The notes: generated from the letters alone by a model not told the origin. A DNA stretch of 64,000 nucleotides from Umezawaea endophytica (GCF_025061645.1 NZ_JANYMP010000007.1:25561-89560); one strand, 5' to 3'. Counted from the first letter of the stretch, positions 16,643 through 30,424 are shown. Made by a program: numbers and translations.

Positions 16643-17241
16643 CGCTGCCGACCACCCCGTGGGCCACGGAGGCCCTCGCGCTCCTGCGGGCCTCGGTCTC
16701 GGAACCCGTCGCCAACCACAGCGTGCGGGCGTTCCTGTTCGCGGACCTGCTGGCCGGGCACTGGGACGTGCGCGGGCGGTACGACCCGGAGGCGCTGTTC
16801 TACGCCACCGTCCTCCACGACATCGGGCTCAGCCGCCGGGGCGCCGAGCGGCCGGACCGGTTCGAGGTCGCGGGCGCGGACATCGCCGCGGAGTTCCTCC
16901 AGGACAACGGCGTCGCGCAGGAGACGGTCGACGACGTCTGGGAGGCCATCGCGCTGCACACGTCGGCGGGGATCAGCTCCCGGCGGGGGCTGGTGTGCCG
17001 ACTGACGGCCGCGGGCACCGCGCTGGACTTCGGCGTGGACTCGGAGTTCGTCACCGACGAGGTGGCGGCGGGCATCCACGCCGAGTACCCGCGGCTCGGG
17101 ACGGGGTCGACCCTGCACACCGAGATCCTGGGGCAGGCGAAGGAGAACCCGGCCAAGGCACCGCTGGCCTCGCTCGCGCACCTCTTCCTCGTGACCGAGT
17201 CGACGGACGACGAGATCCTCCCCGCCCGCTGGGGCGACTGA
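16639..17241 (+). CDS. HD domain-containing protein
   Basis: The 200-residue protein is a single HD-type metal hydrolase. The first His is in ANHSVRAFLFADLL, the HD pair in VLHDIGLS, and a further His in AIALHTSAGIS. This order resembles the cyanamide-hydratase-like HD group, which acts on small molecules, but the substrate is unknown. It starts with TTG overlapping the preceding stop (TTGA). Its stop is four bases from the convergent SDR gene. The pairing with a DJ-1-type protein, a family that also contains isonitrile hydratases, hints at small nitrogen-containing substrates; this is speculation. Confidence 0.82.
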   Translation: MTLPTTPWATEALALLRASVSEPVANHSVRAFLFADLLAGHWDVRGRYDPEALFYATVLHDIGLSRRGAERPDRFEVAGADIAAEFLQDNGVAQETVDDVWEAIALHTSAGISSRRGLVCRLTAAGTALDFGVDSEFVTDEVAAGIHAEYPRLGTGSTLHTEILGQAKENPAKAPLASLAHLFLVTESTDDEILPARWGD

Positions 17242-17245
17242 CCAG

Positions 17246-18064
17246 TCACCCGTCCACCAGGCGCTCGGCCAGTGCCCACAGCCTGCCGCCGAGCGCCTGG
17301 TCGGCGAGCAGCGGCGAACCCTCGGCGGGCAGACCGCGGACGAAGTAGCGGCCGTCGACGTCCTCTTCGGACCCGACGAGGTCCACGAGTCGGCGCGCCC
17401 CCTGGGCCGGGGAGTCGAGCACGGGTGACGCGACGACCTTCAGCACGGCGCCGAGACCGCCCAGGTAGCGGCCGAAGTTCGAGGCCATGATGCCGGGGTG
17501 GAAGTCGGCCACGGTGGTTCCGGGGTGCCGTCGGCCGAGTTCGCGGAGCAGCACCCCGCCGACGAGCTTGGCGCGGGCGTAGACCTGGTGGGGTCCCAGA
17601 CCGTTGGCGCTCAGGGCGATCCGGTCCAGGTGGTCCGGCGCGGGGAGGGTGGCACCCGTGTGGGAGCGCGACGAGGTCGCGACGACCCGGCCGCCGTCCA
17701 GGAGCGGGAGGAGCAGGCGGGTCAGCAGCCACGGGCCGAGGGCGTTCGCCTGGAGCACCGGCTCGATCCCGTCGGCGGTCAGGGCCTTGTCCCGTGGGAT
17801 GCCGCCCGCGTTCGCGGCGAGGACGTCGACGCGCGGCACCGTGTCGAGCAGCCTGCTCGCGAGGTCGCGGACGTCGGCGAGCCGGGTGAAGTCCGCGGTG
17901 TGGCCGGTGACGCCGAGTTCCGCCGCCAGCGCGGCGGTCCGGTCGGGCGACCTGCCCACCAGGACGACCCGTGCGCCGAGGCGGTGCAGCGCGCGAGCGG
18001 CCTCGGCCCCGAGGCCGGAACTGGCGCCGGTGATGACGACGATCTTGCCGGTGAGGTCTTTCAC
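17246..18064 (-). CDS. SDR family oxidoreductase
   Basis: The 272-residue short-chain dehydrogenase has the cofactor loop TGASSGLG at the N-terminus, the NAG motif (AANAGG) near residue 87 and the active-site pair Tyr-x-x-x-Lys in YARAKLV. It resembles the light-dependent protochlorophyllide/retinol dehydrogenase-like SDRs and probably uses NADP(H). The start is GTG, overlapping the stop of the upstream NAD(P)-binding gene (GTGA). The two genes form an operon divergent from the GlxA-type regulator. Confidence 0.87.
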   Translation of the reverse strand: MKDLTGKIVVITGASSGLGAEAARALHRLGARVVLVGRSPDRTAALAAELGVTGHTADFTRLADVRDLASRLLDTVPRVDVLAANAGGIPRDKALTADGIEPVLQANALGPWLLTRLLLPLLDGGRVVATSSRSHTGATLPAPDHLDRIALSANGLGPHQVYARAKLVGGVLLRELGRRHPGTTVADFHPGIMASNFGRYLGGLGAVLKVVASPVLDSPAQGARRLVDLVGSEEDVDGRYFVRGLPAEGSPLLADQALGGRLWALAERLVDG

Positions 18065-18693
18065 TTCGCTCCGTGGAGGACGACGTGCCGCCGGACGACG
18101 GAGTCGTCGTCCACGGCGTCGAGCAGGAACCGCGCCACGTCGGCGCGGGCGATCCCGAGCGGGCTCGGGGTGGTGACGGCGGTGGCCGCCCGCCACCGGT
18201 CCGTGGGGTCGCCGTCGGTCAGCGCGCCGAAGTACGCGACCGTCCACAGCAGACCGGAGGTGGTCACGGCCTCCTCGGCCGCGTCGAAGTCGCGGTAGTC
18301 GCGCCGGATCAGCGTGGCGGCGACCGCGCGGACCAGCGGTGACGCTGCCCCACGACTGCGGCCGCTGCCCCAGGCCAGCGGGACGACCACGCGCGGCACG
18401 GCGGCGGCCACGAGGTTCTCCATCGCCGCGGCGACCACGGTGGGACCGCGTTTCCCCTTGAGCCACAACGGGTTTCCCAACGCGGACACGACGGCGTCGT
18501 GACCGGCGGCGGCCTCGCGGACGCGCTGCGGCTGCTCGGCGACCGAGCCGGTCGCGACCGCCAGCGCGGGGTGGTCCGGCAGTCCGGCGGTGTTCCGGAC
18601 GAACGCGGTGACCCGGTGCCCGTCGGCGAGCGCACGGGCCACCACCTGCCGCCCGAGCCTGCCGTTCGCCCCGACGACGAAGATCCTCTTCAC
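18061..18693 (-). CDS. NAD(P)-binding Rossmann-fold (NmrA-like) protein
   Basis: The 210-residue protein begins with KRIFVVGANGRLGRQVV, an atypical-SDR glycine motif. It belongs to the short NAD(P)-binding, flavin-reductase-like group (NAD(P)H-binding, PF13460). It lacks an obvious YxxxK pair, so it may bind NADPH as a sensor or work as a reductase. The GTG start at 18693 has no clear ribosome-binding site. It overlaps the SDR gene by four bases and is divergent from the GlxA-type regulator across 152 bases that carry an inverted repeat. Confidence 0.82.
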   Translation of the reverse strand: MKRIFVVGANGRLGRQVVARALADGHRVTAFVRNTAGLPDHPALAVATGSVAEQPQRVREAAAGHDAVVSALGNPLWLKGKRGPTVVAAAMENLVAAAVPRVVVPLAWGSGRSRGAASPLVRAVAATLIRRDYRDFDAAEEAVTTSGLLWTVAYFGALTDGDPTDRWRAATAVTTPSPLGIARADVARFLLDAVDDDSVVRRHVVLHGAK

Positions 18694-18753
18694 CCGGCCG
18701 ACGCTAACCGCGGGTGACCCGTTCGGGTAGTGGCGCGATTGCCAGCCGACAAC

Positions 18754-18823
18754 GGATTCTCGCCACCAGTGTTGATCTGGGCTCACCGTGGTGATGGCTG
18801 GCCAGGAGGTTTGGCGAGAACCC
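18754..18823. promoter_or_regulatory. Candidate GlxA/AraC-type operator pair
   Basis: Two inverted arms, GGATTCTCGCCA at 18754-18765 and TGGCGAGAACCC at 18812-18823, match at 11 of 12 positions and are 46 bases apart. They lie between the divergent NAD(P)-binding gene and the GlxA regulator. Widely spaced inverted half-sites fit binding by a dimeric AraC-family protein. Confidence 0.5.
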
Positions 18824-18845
18824 GTCGCTTCCCTATGGTTCAGCC

Positions 18846-19796
18846 ATGCACACCATCGCCGTGCTGGCACTGGACAAGGTCGTGCCGTTCGACCTGACGA
18901 CCCCGATCGAGGTGTTCACCCGCGCCGAACTGCCCGGCGGGCACCCCGCCTACCGGGTCCGGGTCTGCGCGAACACGCCGCTCGTCGACGCCGGGGCGTT
19001 CACCGTCAAGGCGCACTGGGGCCTGGACGCCCTGGTCGGCGCGGACACGATCATCCTGCCCGGCTGCTCCGACGTCACGGTGCCGATCCCGGACGACGTC
19101 GTCGCGGCGCTGAGGACCGCCGCGGCCAACGGCACGCGCATCGCGTCGATCTGCTCGGGCGCGTTCATCCTCGCCGCCACGGGCCTGCTCGACGGCCTGC
19201 GCGCCACGACGCACTGGCTCGCCGCGCCCGCGCTCGCCGAGCGGTACCCGCTGGTCGACGTCGACCCGGACGTCCTCTACGTCGACAACGGCCAGTTCCT
19301 CACCTCGGCGGGCGCGGCGGCCGGGCTCGACCTCTGCCTCCACCTCGTCCGCCGCGACCACGGCTCCGCGGTGGCCGCCCAGGCCGCGCGCCTGTCCGTC
19401 ATGCCGCTGGAGCGCGAGGGCGGGCAGGCCCAGTTCATCGTCGGCGACCAGTTCCCCACGCCACGGGGCTCGCTCCTGGAGCCGGTGCTGCGCTGGATGG
19501 ACGAGAGCTGCGACAAGGACCTCACGCTGGAGGACATCGCGGCGCACGCGAACATGAGCACCCGCACCCTCAACCGCCGCTTCCGCGAGCAGACCGGCAC
19601 CACCCCCCTGCGCTGGCTGAACCGGGCCAGGATCCGGCGAGCGCAGCACCTGCTGGAGTCCACGACCCACTCGGTCGACCGGATCGCGGGCCAGGTCGGG
19701 TTCGGCTCCCCCACGGCGTTCCGCGACCAGTTCAAGCGCGTCGTCGGCACCAGCCCCAGCGCTTACCGGGGCGCGTTCCAGGCGTCCGGCACCTGA
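18846..19796 (+). CDS. GlxA family transcriptional regulator (DJ-1 plus AraC)
   Basis: The 316-residue protein fuses an N-terminal DJ-1/PfpI-like domain (about residues 1-190, Cys103 in SICSGAF) to a C-terminal AraC helix-turn-helix pair (about 215-310, DLTLEDIAAHANMSTRTLNR and VDRIAGQVGFGSPTAFRDQF). The retained cysteine could sense a ligand or redox state. It is divergent from the NAD(P)-binding/SDR pair and probably controls it and itself through the inverted repeat in between. A carboxymuconolactone-decarboxylase-like gene follows 73 bases downstream. Confidence 0.92.
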   Translation: MHTIAVLALDKVVPFDLTTPIEVFTRAELPGGHPAYRVRVCANTPLVDAGAFTVKAHWGLDALVGADTIILPGCSDVTVPIPDDVVAALRTAAANGTRIASICSGAFILAATGLLDGLRATTHWLAAPALAERYPLVDVDPDVLYVDNGQFLTSAGAAAGLDLCLHLVRRDHGSAVAAQAARLSVMPLEREGGQAQFIVGDQFPTPRGSLLEPVLRWMDESCDKDLTLEDIAAHANMSTRTLNRRFREQTGTTPLRWLNRARIRRAQHLLESTTHSVDRIAGQVGFGSPTAFRDQFKRVVGTSPSAYRGAFQASGT

Positions 19797-19869
19797 GCGG
19801 GAACTACGCCGGGCCCCACGGGGTGACGTCACCGAGCGGGACCAGGCACTCACCTGCTGGGATGGCGGC

Positions 19870-20436
19870 ATGACCAGGCTGCCCCGCTCGACGCCCGCCG
19901 ACCTCGACCCGGCCCAGCGCGAGCTGTACGACGCCATCACCGGTGGACCACGCGCGGCCGGGCCGCAGCCGGTCCCCCTGACCGACGACGCGGGCGCGTT
20001 GAACGGCCCGTTCAACGCCATGCTGGTCGCGCCGCCGGTGGGACAGGCGCTCCAGGGCCTCGGCGCGGCCATCCGCTACCGGACCACGCTGAGCGACCGC
20101 GTGCGCGAGATGGCGATCCTCGCCGTCGCGACCAGGTGGGACTCCGAGTTCGAGCGGTACGCCCACGAGCCCGTCGCGAAGCTGGCGGGCGTGACCGAGG
20201 ACCAGCTCGACGCGCTGCGCCGGTCCACCGTGCCGGACCTCCCCGACGACGAGCGCCAGGCGCTGACCGTGGTGTTCGCCCTACTCCGCGACGGGGACGT
20301 GGACGACGCGACGTACGCCGAGGCCGTATCCGCCATCGGCGCCAGGGCGGTCTTCGAGCTGACCGCCCTGGTGGGCTACTACGCGACGCTCGCGCTCCAA
20401 CTGCGGGTCTTCCGCGTCACCGCACCGGCCCCGTGA
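19870..20436 (+). CDS. Carboxymuconolactone decarboxylase-like (AhpD-fold) protein without cysteines
   Basis: The 188-residue, all-helical protein matches the CMD/AhpD fold: TTLSDRVREMAILAVA followed by EFERYAHEPVAKLAGV, and a second helical repeat. There is not a single cysteine, so the AhpD-type CxxC peroxidase chemistry is excluded and it belongs with the non-peroxidase CMD group, whose members are lactone decarboxylases or uncharacterised. It follows the GlxA gene by 73 bases. Its 3' end overlaps the convergent NmrA-like gene by 20 bases. Confidence 0.85.
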   Translation: MTRLPRSTPADLDPAQRELYDAITGGPRAAGPQPVPLTDDAGALNGPFNAMLVAPPVGQALQGLGAAIRYRTTLSDRVREMAILAVATRWDSEFERYAHEPVAKLAGVTEDQLDALRRSTVPDLPDDERQALTVVFALLRDGDVDDATYAEAVSAIGARAVFELTALVGYYATLALQLRVFRVTAPAP

Positions 20437-21181
20437 GATCGCGCCTCACGTGGTCCAGGAACTCGGCGAAGGTCTGGACGCCCCTGGTGTACGGGCCGTC
20501 CGGCAGCAGTCCGCCCGCCGCCATCCGCTTGCCCGCCTGTCCGGGCAGCCGGATCGGGACGAGCACCTTGCGCTCGCCGCGCGCCCGGACGTACCGCCGG
20601 GTCATGTCCGCCATCCACAGCTCCTCCGGCCCGGCGATCGGCTGGACGTACCCGCCCGCGGGCTTCAGCACGAGGTCGACCAGCGCCGCGGCGACCTCGG
20701 CCGCGGCGACGGGCCGGGAGAGCATCCTCGGCACCGGGACGAACGGGCCGACCGCGCCCTCGATCAGCGAGTCGGGGAACTCGTGGAACTGGGTGGCCCG
20801 CAGGATCGTCCACGGCAGCGGACCGCCGCTGACCAGCTTCTCCTGCTCGCGCTTGCCGAAGTAGTACCCGAGGTCGACCTCGTCGACACCGACGATGGAC
20901 AGCACCACGACGTGGTCGATCCCGGCGTCGACACCCGCCGCGAGGAGGTTCCTCGCCACCGCGCCGAAGAAGTCGACCGAGACCGCCCTCCTCATCGTCG
21001 TCACGTTGCTCGCGTCGACCACGGCGGCGCACCCTGCCAGCGCCGCCGCCAGCCCCGCGCCGGTGGTCAGGTCGACCCCGCGCGAGCGCGAGAGGACGAC
21101 GGGCTCGTGACCGGCCTCCGCGAGCCGGTCCACGACCATCGTGCCGATCAACCCGGTCCCGCCCGCGACAGCGACCCGCAT
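20417..21181 (-). CDS. NmrA-like NAD(P)-binding oxidoreductase
   Basis: The 254-residue atypical SDR begins MRVAVAGGTGLIGTMVVDRL. It lacks the catalytic YxxxK pair; it keeps the later SDR features LRATQFHEF and PVAAAEVAAAL. The group includes NADPH sensors and quinone or flavin reductases. AAGGAG lies upstream of the ATG. The product overlaps the carboxymuconolactone-decarboxylase-like gene at its 3' end. Upstream lies only the end of the beta-galactosidase gene, transcribed in the same direction, 102 bases away. Confidence 0.85.
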   Translation of the reverse strand: MRVAVAGGTGLIGTMVVDRLAEAGHEPVVLSRSRGVDLTTGAGLAAALAGCAAVVDASNVTTMRRAVSVDFFGAVARNLLAAGVDAGIDHVVVLSIVGVDEVDLGYYFGKREQEKLVSGGPLPWTILRATQFHEFPDSLIEGAVGPFVPVPRMLSRPVAAAEVAAALVDLVLKPAGGYVQPIAGPEELWMADMTRRYVRARGERKVLVPIRLPGQAGKRMAAGGLLPDGPYTRGVQTFAEFLDHVRRDLTGPVR

Positions 21182-21283
21182 GGCGAACTCCTTCCCTCGT
21201 GACGACGGCGTTCACGCCGCTCACAAGGGAGGACACCGCGGACCGCGCGGACGTGACAGCCCGCCGCTGAGCCGCCGGTCACA

Positions 21284-25827
<4,544 letters not shown>

Positions 25828-25831
<4 letters not shown>

Positions 25832-27489
25832 CTTTCGAACCCGACGTCATCGTCGTCGGCGCGGGCCTGGCGGGCCTCGTCGCGACGCACGAACTGGTCA
25901 AGAGCGGTCGCCGCGTGCTGGTGGTCGAGCAGGAGAACCGGGCGAACCTGGGCGCGCAGGCGTTCTGGTCGCTGGGCGGGCTGATGTTCGTGAACAGCCC
26001 CGAGCAGCGCCGACTGGGGATCAAGGACTCCTACGAGCTGGCGCTGCGGGACTGGATGGGCTCGGCGGGCTTCGACCGCGACGACGAGGACCACTGGGCG
26101 CGGCAGTGGGCGGAGGCCTACGTGCGGTTCGCGGCCACGGAGAAGCGCAAGTACCTGCACGACCTCGGCCTGCGGATCACCCCGCTGGTCGGGTGGGCGG
26201 AGCGCGGCGGCAGCGCCACGGGCCACGGCAACTCCGTCCCTCGCTTCCACCTCACCTGGGGCACCGGGCCCGAGGTCGTCCGGGTGTTCGCCGAACCCGT
26301 GCTGGAGGGCGAGAAGCGCGGACTGGTCCAGTTCGCGTTCCGCCACCAGGTCGACGACCTGGTCGTGGAGGACGGCGCCGCGGTGGGCGTGCGCGGCACG
26401 GTGCTGGTGCCCAGCGAGGAGGAGCGCGGCAAGGCCTCCTCGCGGGAGAAGGCGGGCGAGTTCGAGCTGCGGGCGAAGGCCGTCGTGATCACGTCCGGCG
26501 GCATCGGCCACAACCACGAGCTGATCCGCCGCAACTGGCCTACCGAGCGGCTCGGCGCGTGCCCGAAGACGATGATCTCCGGCGTCCCGGCGCACGTCGA
26601 CGGCCGGATGATCGCCATCACCCAGGACGCGGGCGCGAACGTCGTCAACGCCGACCGGATGTGGCACTACACCGAGGGCATCCACAACTGGGACCCGATC
26701 TGGCCGGACCACGCCATCCGGATCATCCCCGGCCCGTCGTCGCTGTGGTTCGACGCGACCGGGCGGCGGCTGCCCGCCCCGAACTTCCCCGGCTTCGACA
26801 CCAACACGACGATGAAGGCGATCCTGGCCACCGGCCACGACTACTCCTGGTTCGTGCTGACCCAGACGATCCTGGAGAAGGAGTTCATGCTCTCGGGTTC
26901 CGAGCAGAACCCCGACTTCACCGACAAGGACCTGAAGAAGACCATCGGCAGCCGGGTGAGCAAGGGCGCGCCGGGCCCGGTGGACGCGTTCAAGCGGAAC
27001 GGCGTGGACTTCGTCGTCGCGCAGACTCTGCCGGAGCTGGTGCAGGGCATGAACAAGCTGTCCCGCGGCCCGCAGATCGACGAGGCCGTGCTGCGCGGCC
27101 AGATCGAGGCCCGTGACGGCGAGGTCGCGAACCCGTACTCCAAGGACCTCCAGATGATGGCGATCGGCAACGCCCGCCGCTACATCGGCGACAAGCTGGC
27201 GCGCACGGTCAAGCCCCACCGGATCCTCGACCCGGCGCACGGCCCGCTGATCGCCGTGCGGCTCAACGTCCTCACCCGCAAGACCCTCGGCGGCCTCCAG
27301 ACCACCCTCGACTCGCAGGTCGTGCGGCCGGACGGCGAGCCGTTCCCCGGCCTGTACGCGGCCGGCGAGGTCGCCGGGTTCGGCGGCGGCGGCGTGCACG
27401 GCTACAACGCGCTGGAGGGCACCTTCCTCGGCGGCTGCATCTTCTCCGGCCGCGCCGCGGGCCGCGCGCTGTCCAGGGAACTGTCGTGA
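25828..27489 (+). CDS. FAD-binding dehydrogenase, KstD-like
   Basis: The 553-residue flavoprotein begins with the FAD loop VVGAGLAGLVATHELV. It ends with GLYAAGEVAGFGGGGVHGYNALEGTFLGGC, the signature of the fumarate-reductase/3-ketosteroid dehydrogenase superfamily. It is the COG3573-type FAD-binding dehydrogenase related to mycobacterial Rv0785, not a classical KstD. The substrate is unknown; steroids or other cyclic ketones are reasonable guesses. It is cytosolic, is translated in overlap with its TetR regulator and is followed in overlap by an SDR. Confidence 0.88.
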
Positions 27490-28289
27490 CGGGCACCGCG
27501 CTCGTCACCGGGGCGTCGTCCGGCATCGGCCGCGCGACCGCCGCCGCCCTGGTCGCGCTCGGCTACCGGGTGATCGGCACCAGCCGGAACCCCGACGCCA
27601 TCGCCAAGGACGACCGGCTCGACGGCGTCGACTACCGGGCCCTCGACCTGACGGATCCGCAGGCGGTCGAGGACTTCGCACCGGTGCTCGCCGACGTGGA
27701 CGTGCTGGTCAACAACGCGGGCGAGAGCCAGGTGGGGCCGCTGGAGGAGCTGCCCACCGCGGCGATCGAGGAGGTGTTCCGCCTCAACGTGCTCGCGCCG
27801 GTGCGCCTGACCCAGCTCGTCCTGCCGGGCATGCGCGAACGCCGCCGCGGCCGGATCGTCATGGTCGGCTCCATGCTGGCCAGCTTCCCGCTCGCCTACC
27901 GCTCCTCCTACGTGGCGACGAAGGCGGCGATCAAGGGGTTCGCCGACGCCGCGAGGCTGGAGGTGTCGCCGTTCGGCGTGGGCATCACGACCGTGGAGCC
28001 CGGCTCGATCAACACGGGCATCAGCACGCGGCGCACCAAGTACATCGCGGAGGACTCGCCCTACGCGGACGACTACCGCACGATGCTGTCCACGTTGAAC
28101 GCGAACGAGGCGTCGGGCATCACCGCGGAGCGGGTCGCCGAGACCATCGTCCGGGCCGTCCGGGCACCGTCCCCGCGCCCGCTGTACGCCGTGGGCAGCC
28201 GCGCCCCGCTGGTCTTCGCCATCCGCCGCCTCGCGCCGCGGTCGTTCGCGCACAAGCTGACGGCGAGGGCGCACGGGCTCAAGCGGTGA
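27486..28289 (+). CDS. SDR family oxidoreductase
   Basis: This 267-residue classical SDR has the cofactor motif TGASSGIG, the NNAG stretch at about residue 76 and the catalytic YVATK in RSSYVATKAAIKG. It starts with GTG in overlap with the stop of the FAD-binding dehydrogenase, completing the TetR-FAD dehydrogenase-SDR operon. A plausible joint role is oxidation and reduction of the same alicyclic substrate. A 22-base perfect hairpin lies directly after the stop codon. Confidence 0.9.
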   Translation: MTGTALVTGASSGIGRATAAALVALGYRVIGTSRNPDAIAKDDRLDGVDYRALDLTDPQAVEDFAPVLADVDVLVNNAGESQVGPLEELPTAAIEEVFRLNVLAPVRLTQLVLPGMRERRRGRIVMVGSMLASFPLAYRSSYVATKAAIKGFADAARLEVSPFGVGITTVEPGSINTGISTRRTKYIAEDSPYADDYRTMLSTLNANEASGITAERVAETIVRAVRAPSPRPLYAVGSRAPLVFAIRRLAPRSFAHKLTARAHGLKR

Positions 28290-28292
28290 GCT

Positions 28293-28353
28293 GAGTCGTC
28301 GACCTCGGGAAGGGGCGCCCGGTGCCACCGACCCTTCCCGAGGTCGACGACTC
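28293..28353 (+). terminator. 22-bp perfect inverted repeat after the SDR operon
   Basis: Arms at 28293-28314 and 28332-28353 pair perfectly over 22 bases around a 17-base loop. It begins four bases after the stop codon. A factor-independent or structure-blocking terminator is the simplest reading. No T-run follows. Confidence 0.75.
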
Positions 28354-28729
28354 GGTCGTGGGGAAGCGCGGGATCGTGGAACCCGCCGCCTCGTACACCC
28401 GATCGTGGCACGGCGGAATCCCCTGACCCGGCAGGGAAATCGCGCGGACGCATCGGTCACGAATACTTCACTCCCTTGGTACGACCGGCTTCCGGCCGCG
28501 CGCGCCGACGGCTCAGTTCCGGAACCCTAATGTTCCAAGGAATTCACCTTCCTGCCTCCCAGTAGTTGCCATCGCAAGCACTACGTCACTCTTCCGAGTG
28601 AAAACAACCCTCGTCCAGGTGTCTGCGCCCTACCTCCGGTGGTACGACAATCGACACTGCGGCTGAGCAGCCAGTCGCGTCCGAATCGGCTGTGGTCGCG
28701 CGCCACCCCGGAACGACGGGAACAGATCG
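28354..28729. other. Non-coding spacer before the STAS gene
   Basis: About 376 bases without a convincing gene on either strand. It includes two TTCC-type palindromes, GTTCCGGAAC at 28516-28525 and TTCCAAGGAA at 28533-28542, within 27 bases, upstream of the STAS gene. These may be regulatory. I see nothing else. Confidence 0.5.
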
Positions 28730-29242
28730 ATGGAAATGCTGCTGTGCGTGGACACCACGACCACGGCGGCCGGCGCCGCCGTGGTCTCCGCGACCGGTGA
28801 GGTGGACTACAGCACGGCGGCGCTGCTCGGCGAGCGGGTGCGGCAAGCACACCGACCGCCTGCCGCGCCCCGCGCCGTCGTCGTCGACCTGAGCGGGGTC
28901 GAGTTCCTGTCCGCGGCGGGCGTGGGGGTGCTGGTGGTCGAGCACCACCGGTCGCGGAGCAGCGGCGTGCCGATGCTCGTGGTGGCGCCGAACCGATCGG
29001 TTCGGCGCACCCTGGCCGCGTGCGACGCCCTGTCGGTGCTGCACGTCCTGACGCGGTCCCCCGCCACGTGCGCCGTGCGGCTCGCCGAGGCGCTGGACGC
29101 GATCGCCGCCGTGCGCCCGCCACCCACCGCCCAGCGGTTCGACGGGCGGCGCGCGTTCGCGGGCCGCGCCTTCCAGGCGACCACCGCCCGTTCGGCGGTG
29201 GCAGGTGGCGAACAACCGGTGCGAAGAACTCGACACGCGTGA
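28730..29242 (+). CDS. STAS-domain anti-sigma-factor antagonist
   Basis: The 170-residue protein carries a STAS domain in residues 10-110 (TGEVDYSTAA, then VVVDLSGVEFLSAAGVGVLV) and a basic, unstructured tail (about 120-170). STAS proteins such as SpoIIAA bind anti-sigma kinases. The phosphorylation-site position, Ser in SpoIIAA (DSSG), here reads SAAG, so the usual phosphorylation switch is probably absent, and the antagonist would be unregulated or controlled differently. Its stop overlaps the GTG start of the glycosyltransferase gene. Confidence 0.85.
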   Translation: MEMLLCVDTTTTAAGAAVVSATGEVDYSTAALLGERVRQAHRPPAAPRAVVVDLSGVEFLSAAGVGVLVVEHHRSRSSGVPMLVVAPNRSVRRTLAACDALSVLHVLTRSPATCAVRLAEALDAIAAVRPPPTAQRFDGRRAFAGRAFQATTARSAVAGGEQPVRRTRHA

Positions 29243-30414
29243 CGAAGCCGAGGATGCGGATAGACATGGTGGCGGCCGCGTGGGAAGCGGAGCCCGCCGA
29301 ACACGTGGCGCACATCGAGGACCTCTCCGCCGCGTTGAGCCGCCAGGGCCACGAGGTCACCCTCCACGTCCGGCGCCACGCCCCCGGCCTCCCCGAGTCC
29401 GAGCCCACCCGGCGCGGCTACGACCTCGTACGGGTGCCCGTCGGTCCTCCCACCCGGCTGCCGAAGGCGGCCCTGATCCCCCACCTCGACGAGTTCGCGG
29501 CGTACCTCGACCGCGACTGGGCCAAGCACGCGCCCGACGTGATCCACCTGCACTCCTGGCACTCCGGCCTGGCGGTGCGCGACTCACCCGCCCCGCTGGT
29601 GCAGTCGTTCCACGGGATCAGGGTCGTGGAGCACCGGATCGACCGCATGGTCGTGCGGGGGCGGACCGACCTGGAGCGGTTGGTGGCCCTCGGCGCCGAC
29701 CGGGTCATCGCGGCGAGCAGCGACGAGGTGTTCGGGCTGGTGCGCATCGGCGTGCCGGGCGCGCGGATGTCGGTGGTGCCGTGGGGTGTCGACACCGACC
29801 GGTTCCGCCCGGACGGTCCCGTCGCTCACCGCGGCGCCGAGCGCCGGGTGGTCGCGCTGGGGAGCGCGCTGCCGTACAACGGCCTCCGCACCGCCATCAC
29901 CGCGATGGCGGCCGTCCCCGGCGCCGAACTGCTCATCACGGGGCCGGCCCGGCCCGCGGCGCCCGACGAGGAGTGCGGCCTCCTGGAGCACGCGCGCAGG
30001 ATCGGCGTCGCCGACCGGGTCCGGTTCACCGGCGAGGTGCACCCCGACGACCTGCCCGCGCTGCTGCGCTCGGCGGACATCGTCGTGTGCGTGCCGTGGC
30101 ACGAGCCGTGCGGCGTCGCGGTGGTGCAGGCCATGGCGTGCGGGGTCCCGGTCATCGCGACCGCGGTGGGCGCGATGACCGACGTCATCATCGACGGCGT
30201 CACCGGCGTGCTGGTCCCACCCCGCGACGCGGTCGCGCTCCGCCGGGCGCTGCGCGAACTGCTGGAGGACCCGATCAAGCGGGACGTCTGCGCGATCAAC
30301 GGCACCGACCGCGCACGGGCGCGCTACTCGTGGAACCGGATCGCGACCGAGGTGGCGAACGCCTACCGGAAGACGACCCGCACCCGGCGCCGGGGAGCCA
30401 CCGCCGAGAAGTGA
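29239..30414 (+). CDS. GT-B fold glycosyltransferase (family 4-like)
   Basis: The roughly 391-residue cytosolic protein has two Rossmann-like domains. The N-terminal half includes DVIHLHSWHSGLAVRDS, and the C-terminal half includes HEPCGVAVVQAMACGVPVIAT, which corresponds to the E-x7-E motif of retaining GT4 enzymes but with Gln in place of the second Glu. Donor and acceptor are unknown. The GTG at 29239 overlaps the stop of the STAS gene (GTGA); an ATG at 29254 is an alternative. Translational coupling to an anti-sigma-type protein is unusual. Confidence 0.86.
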   Translation: MTKPRMRIDMVAAAWEAEPAEHVAHIEDLSAALSRQGHEVTLHVRRHAPGLPESEPTRRGYDLVRVPVGPPTRLPKAALIPHLDEFAAYLDRDWAKHAPDVIHLHSWHSGLAVRDSPAPLVQSFHGIRVVEHRIDRMVVRGRTDLERLVALGADRVIAASSDEVFGLVRIGVPGARMSVVPWGVDTDRFRPDGPVAHRGAERRVVALGSALPYNGLRTAITAMAAVPGAELLITGPARPAAPDEECGLLEHARRIGVADRVRFTGEVHPDDLPALLRSADIVVCVPWHEPCGVAVVQAMACGVPVIATAVGAMTDVIIDGVTGVLVPPRDAVALRRALRELLEDPIKRDVCAINGTDRARARYSWNRIATEVANAYRKTTRTRRRGATAEK

Positions 30415-30424
30415 CGCGGGCGGG

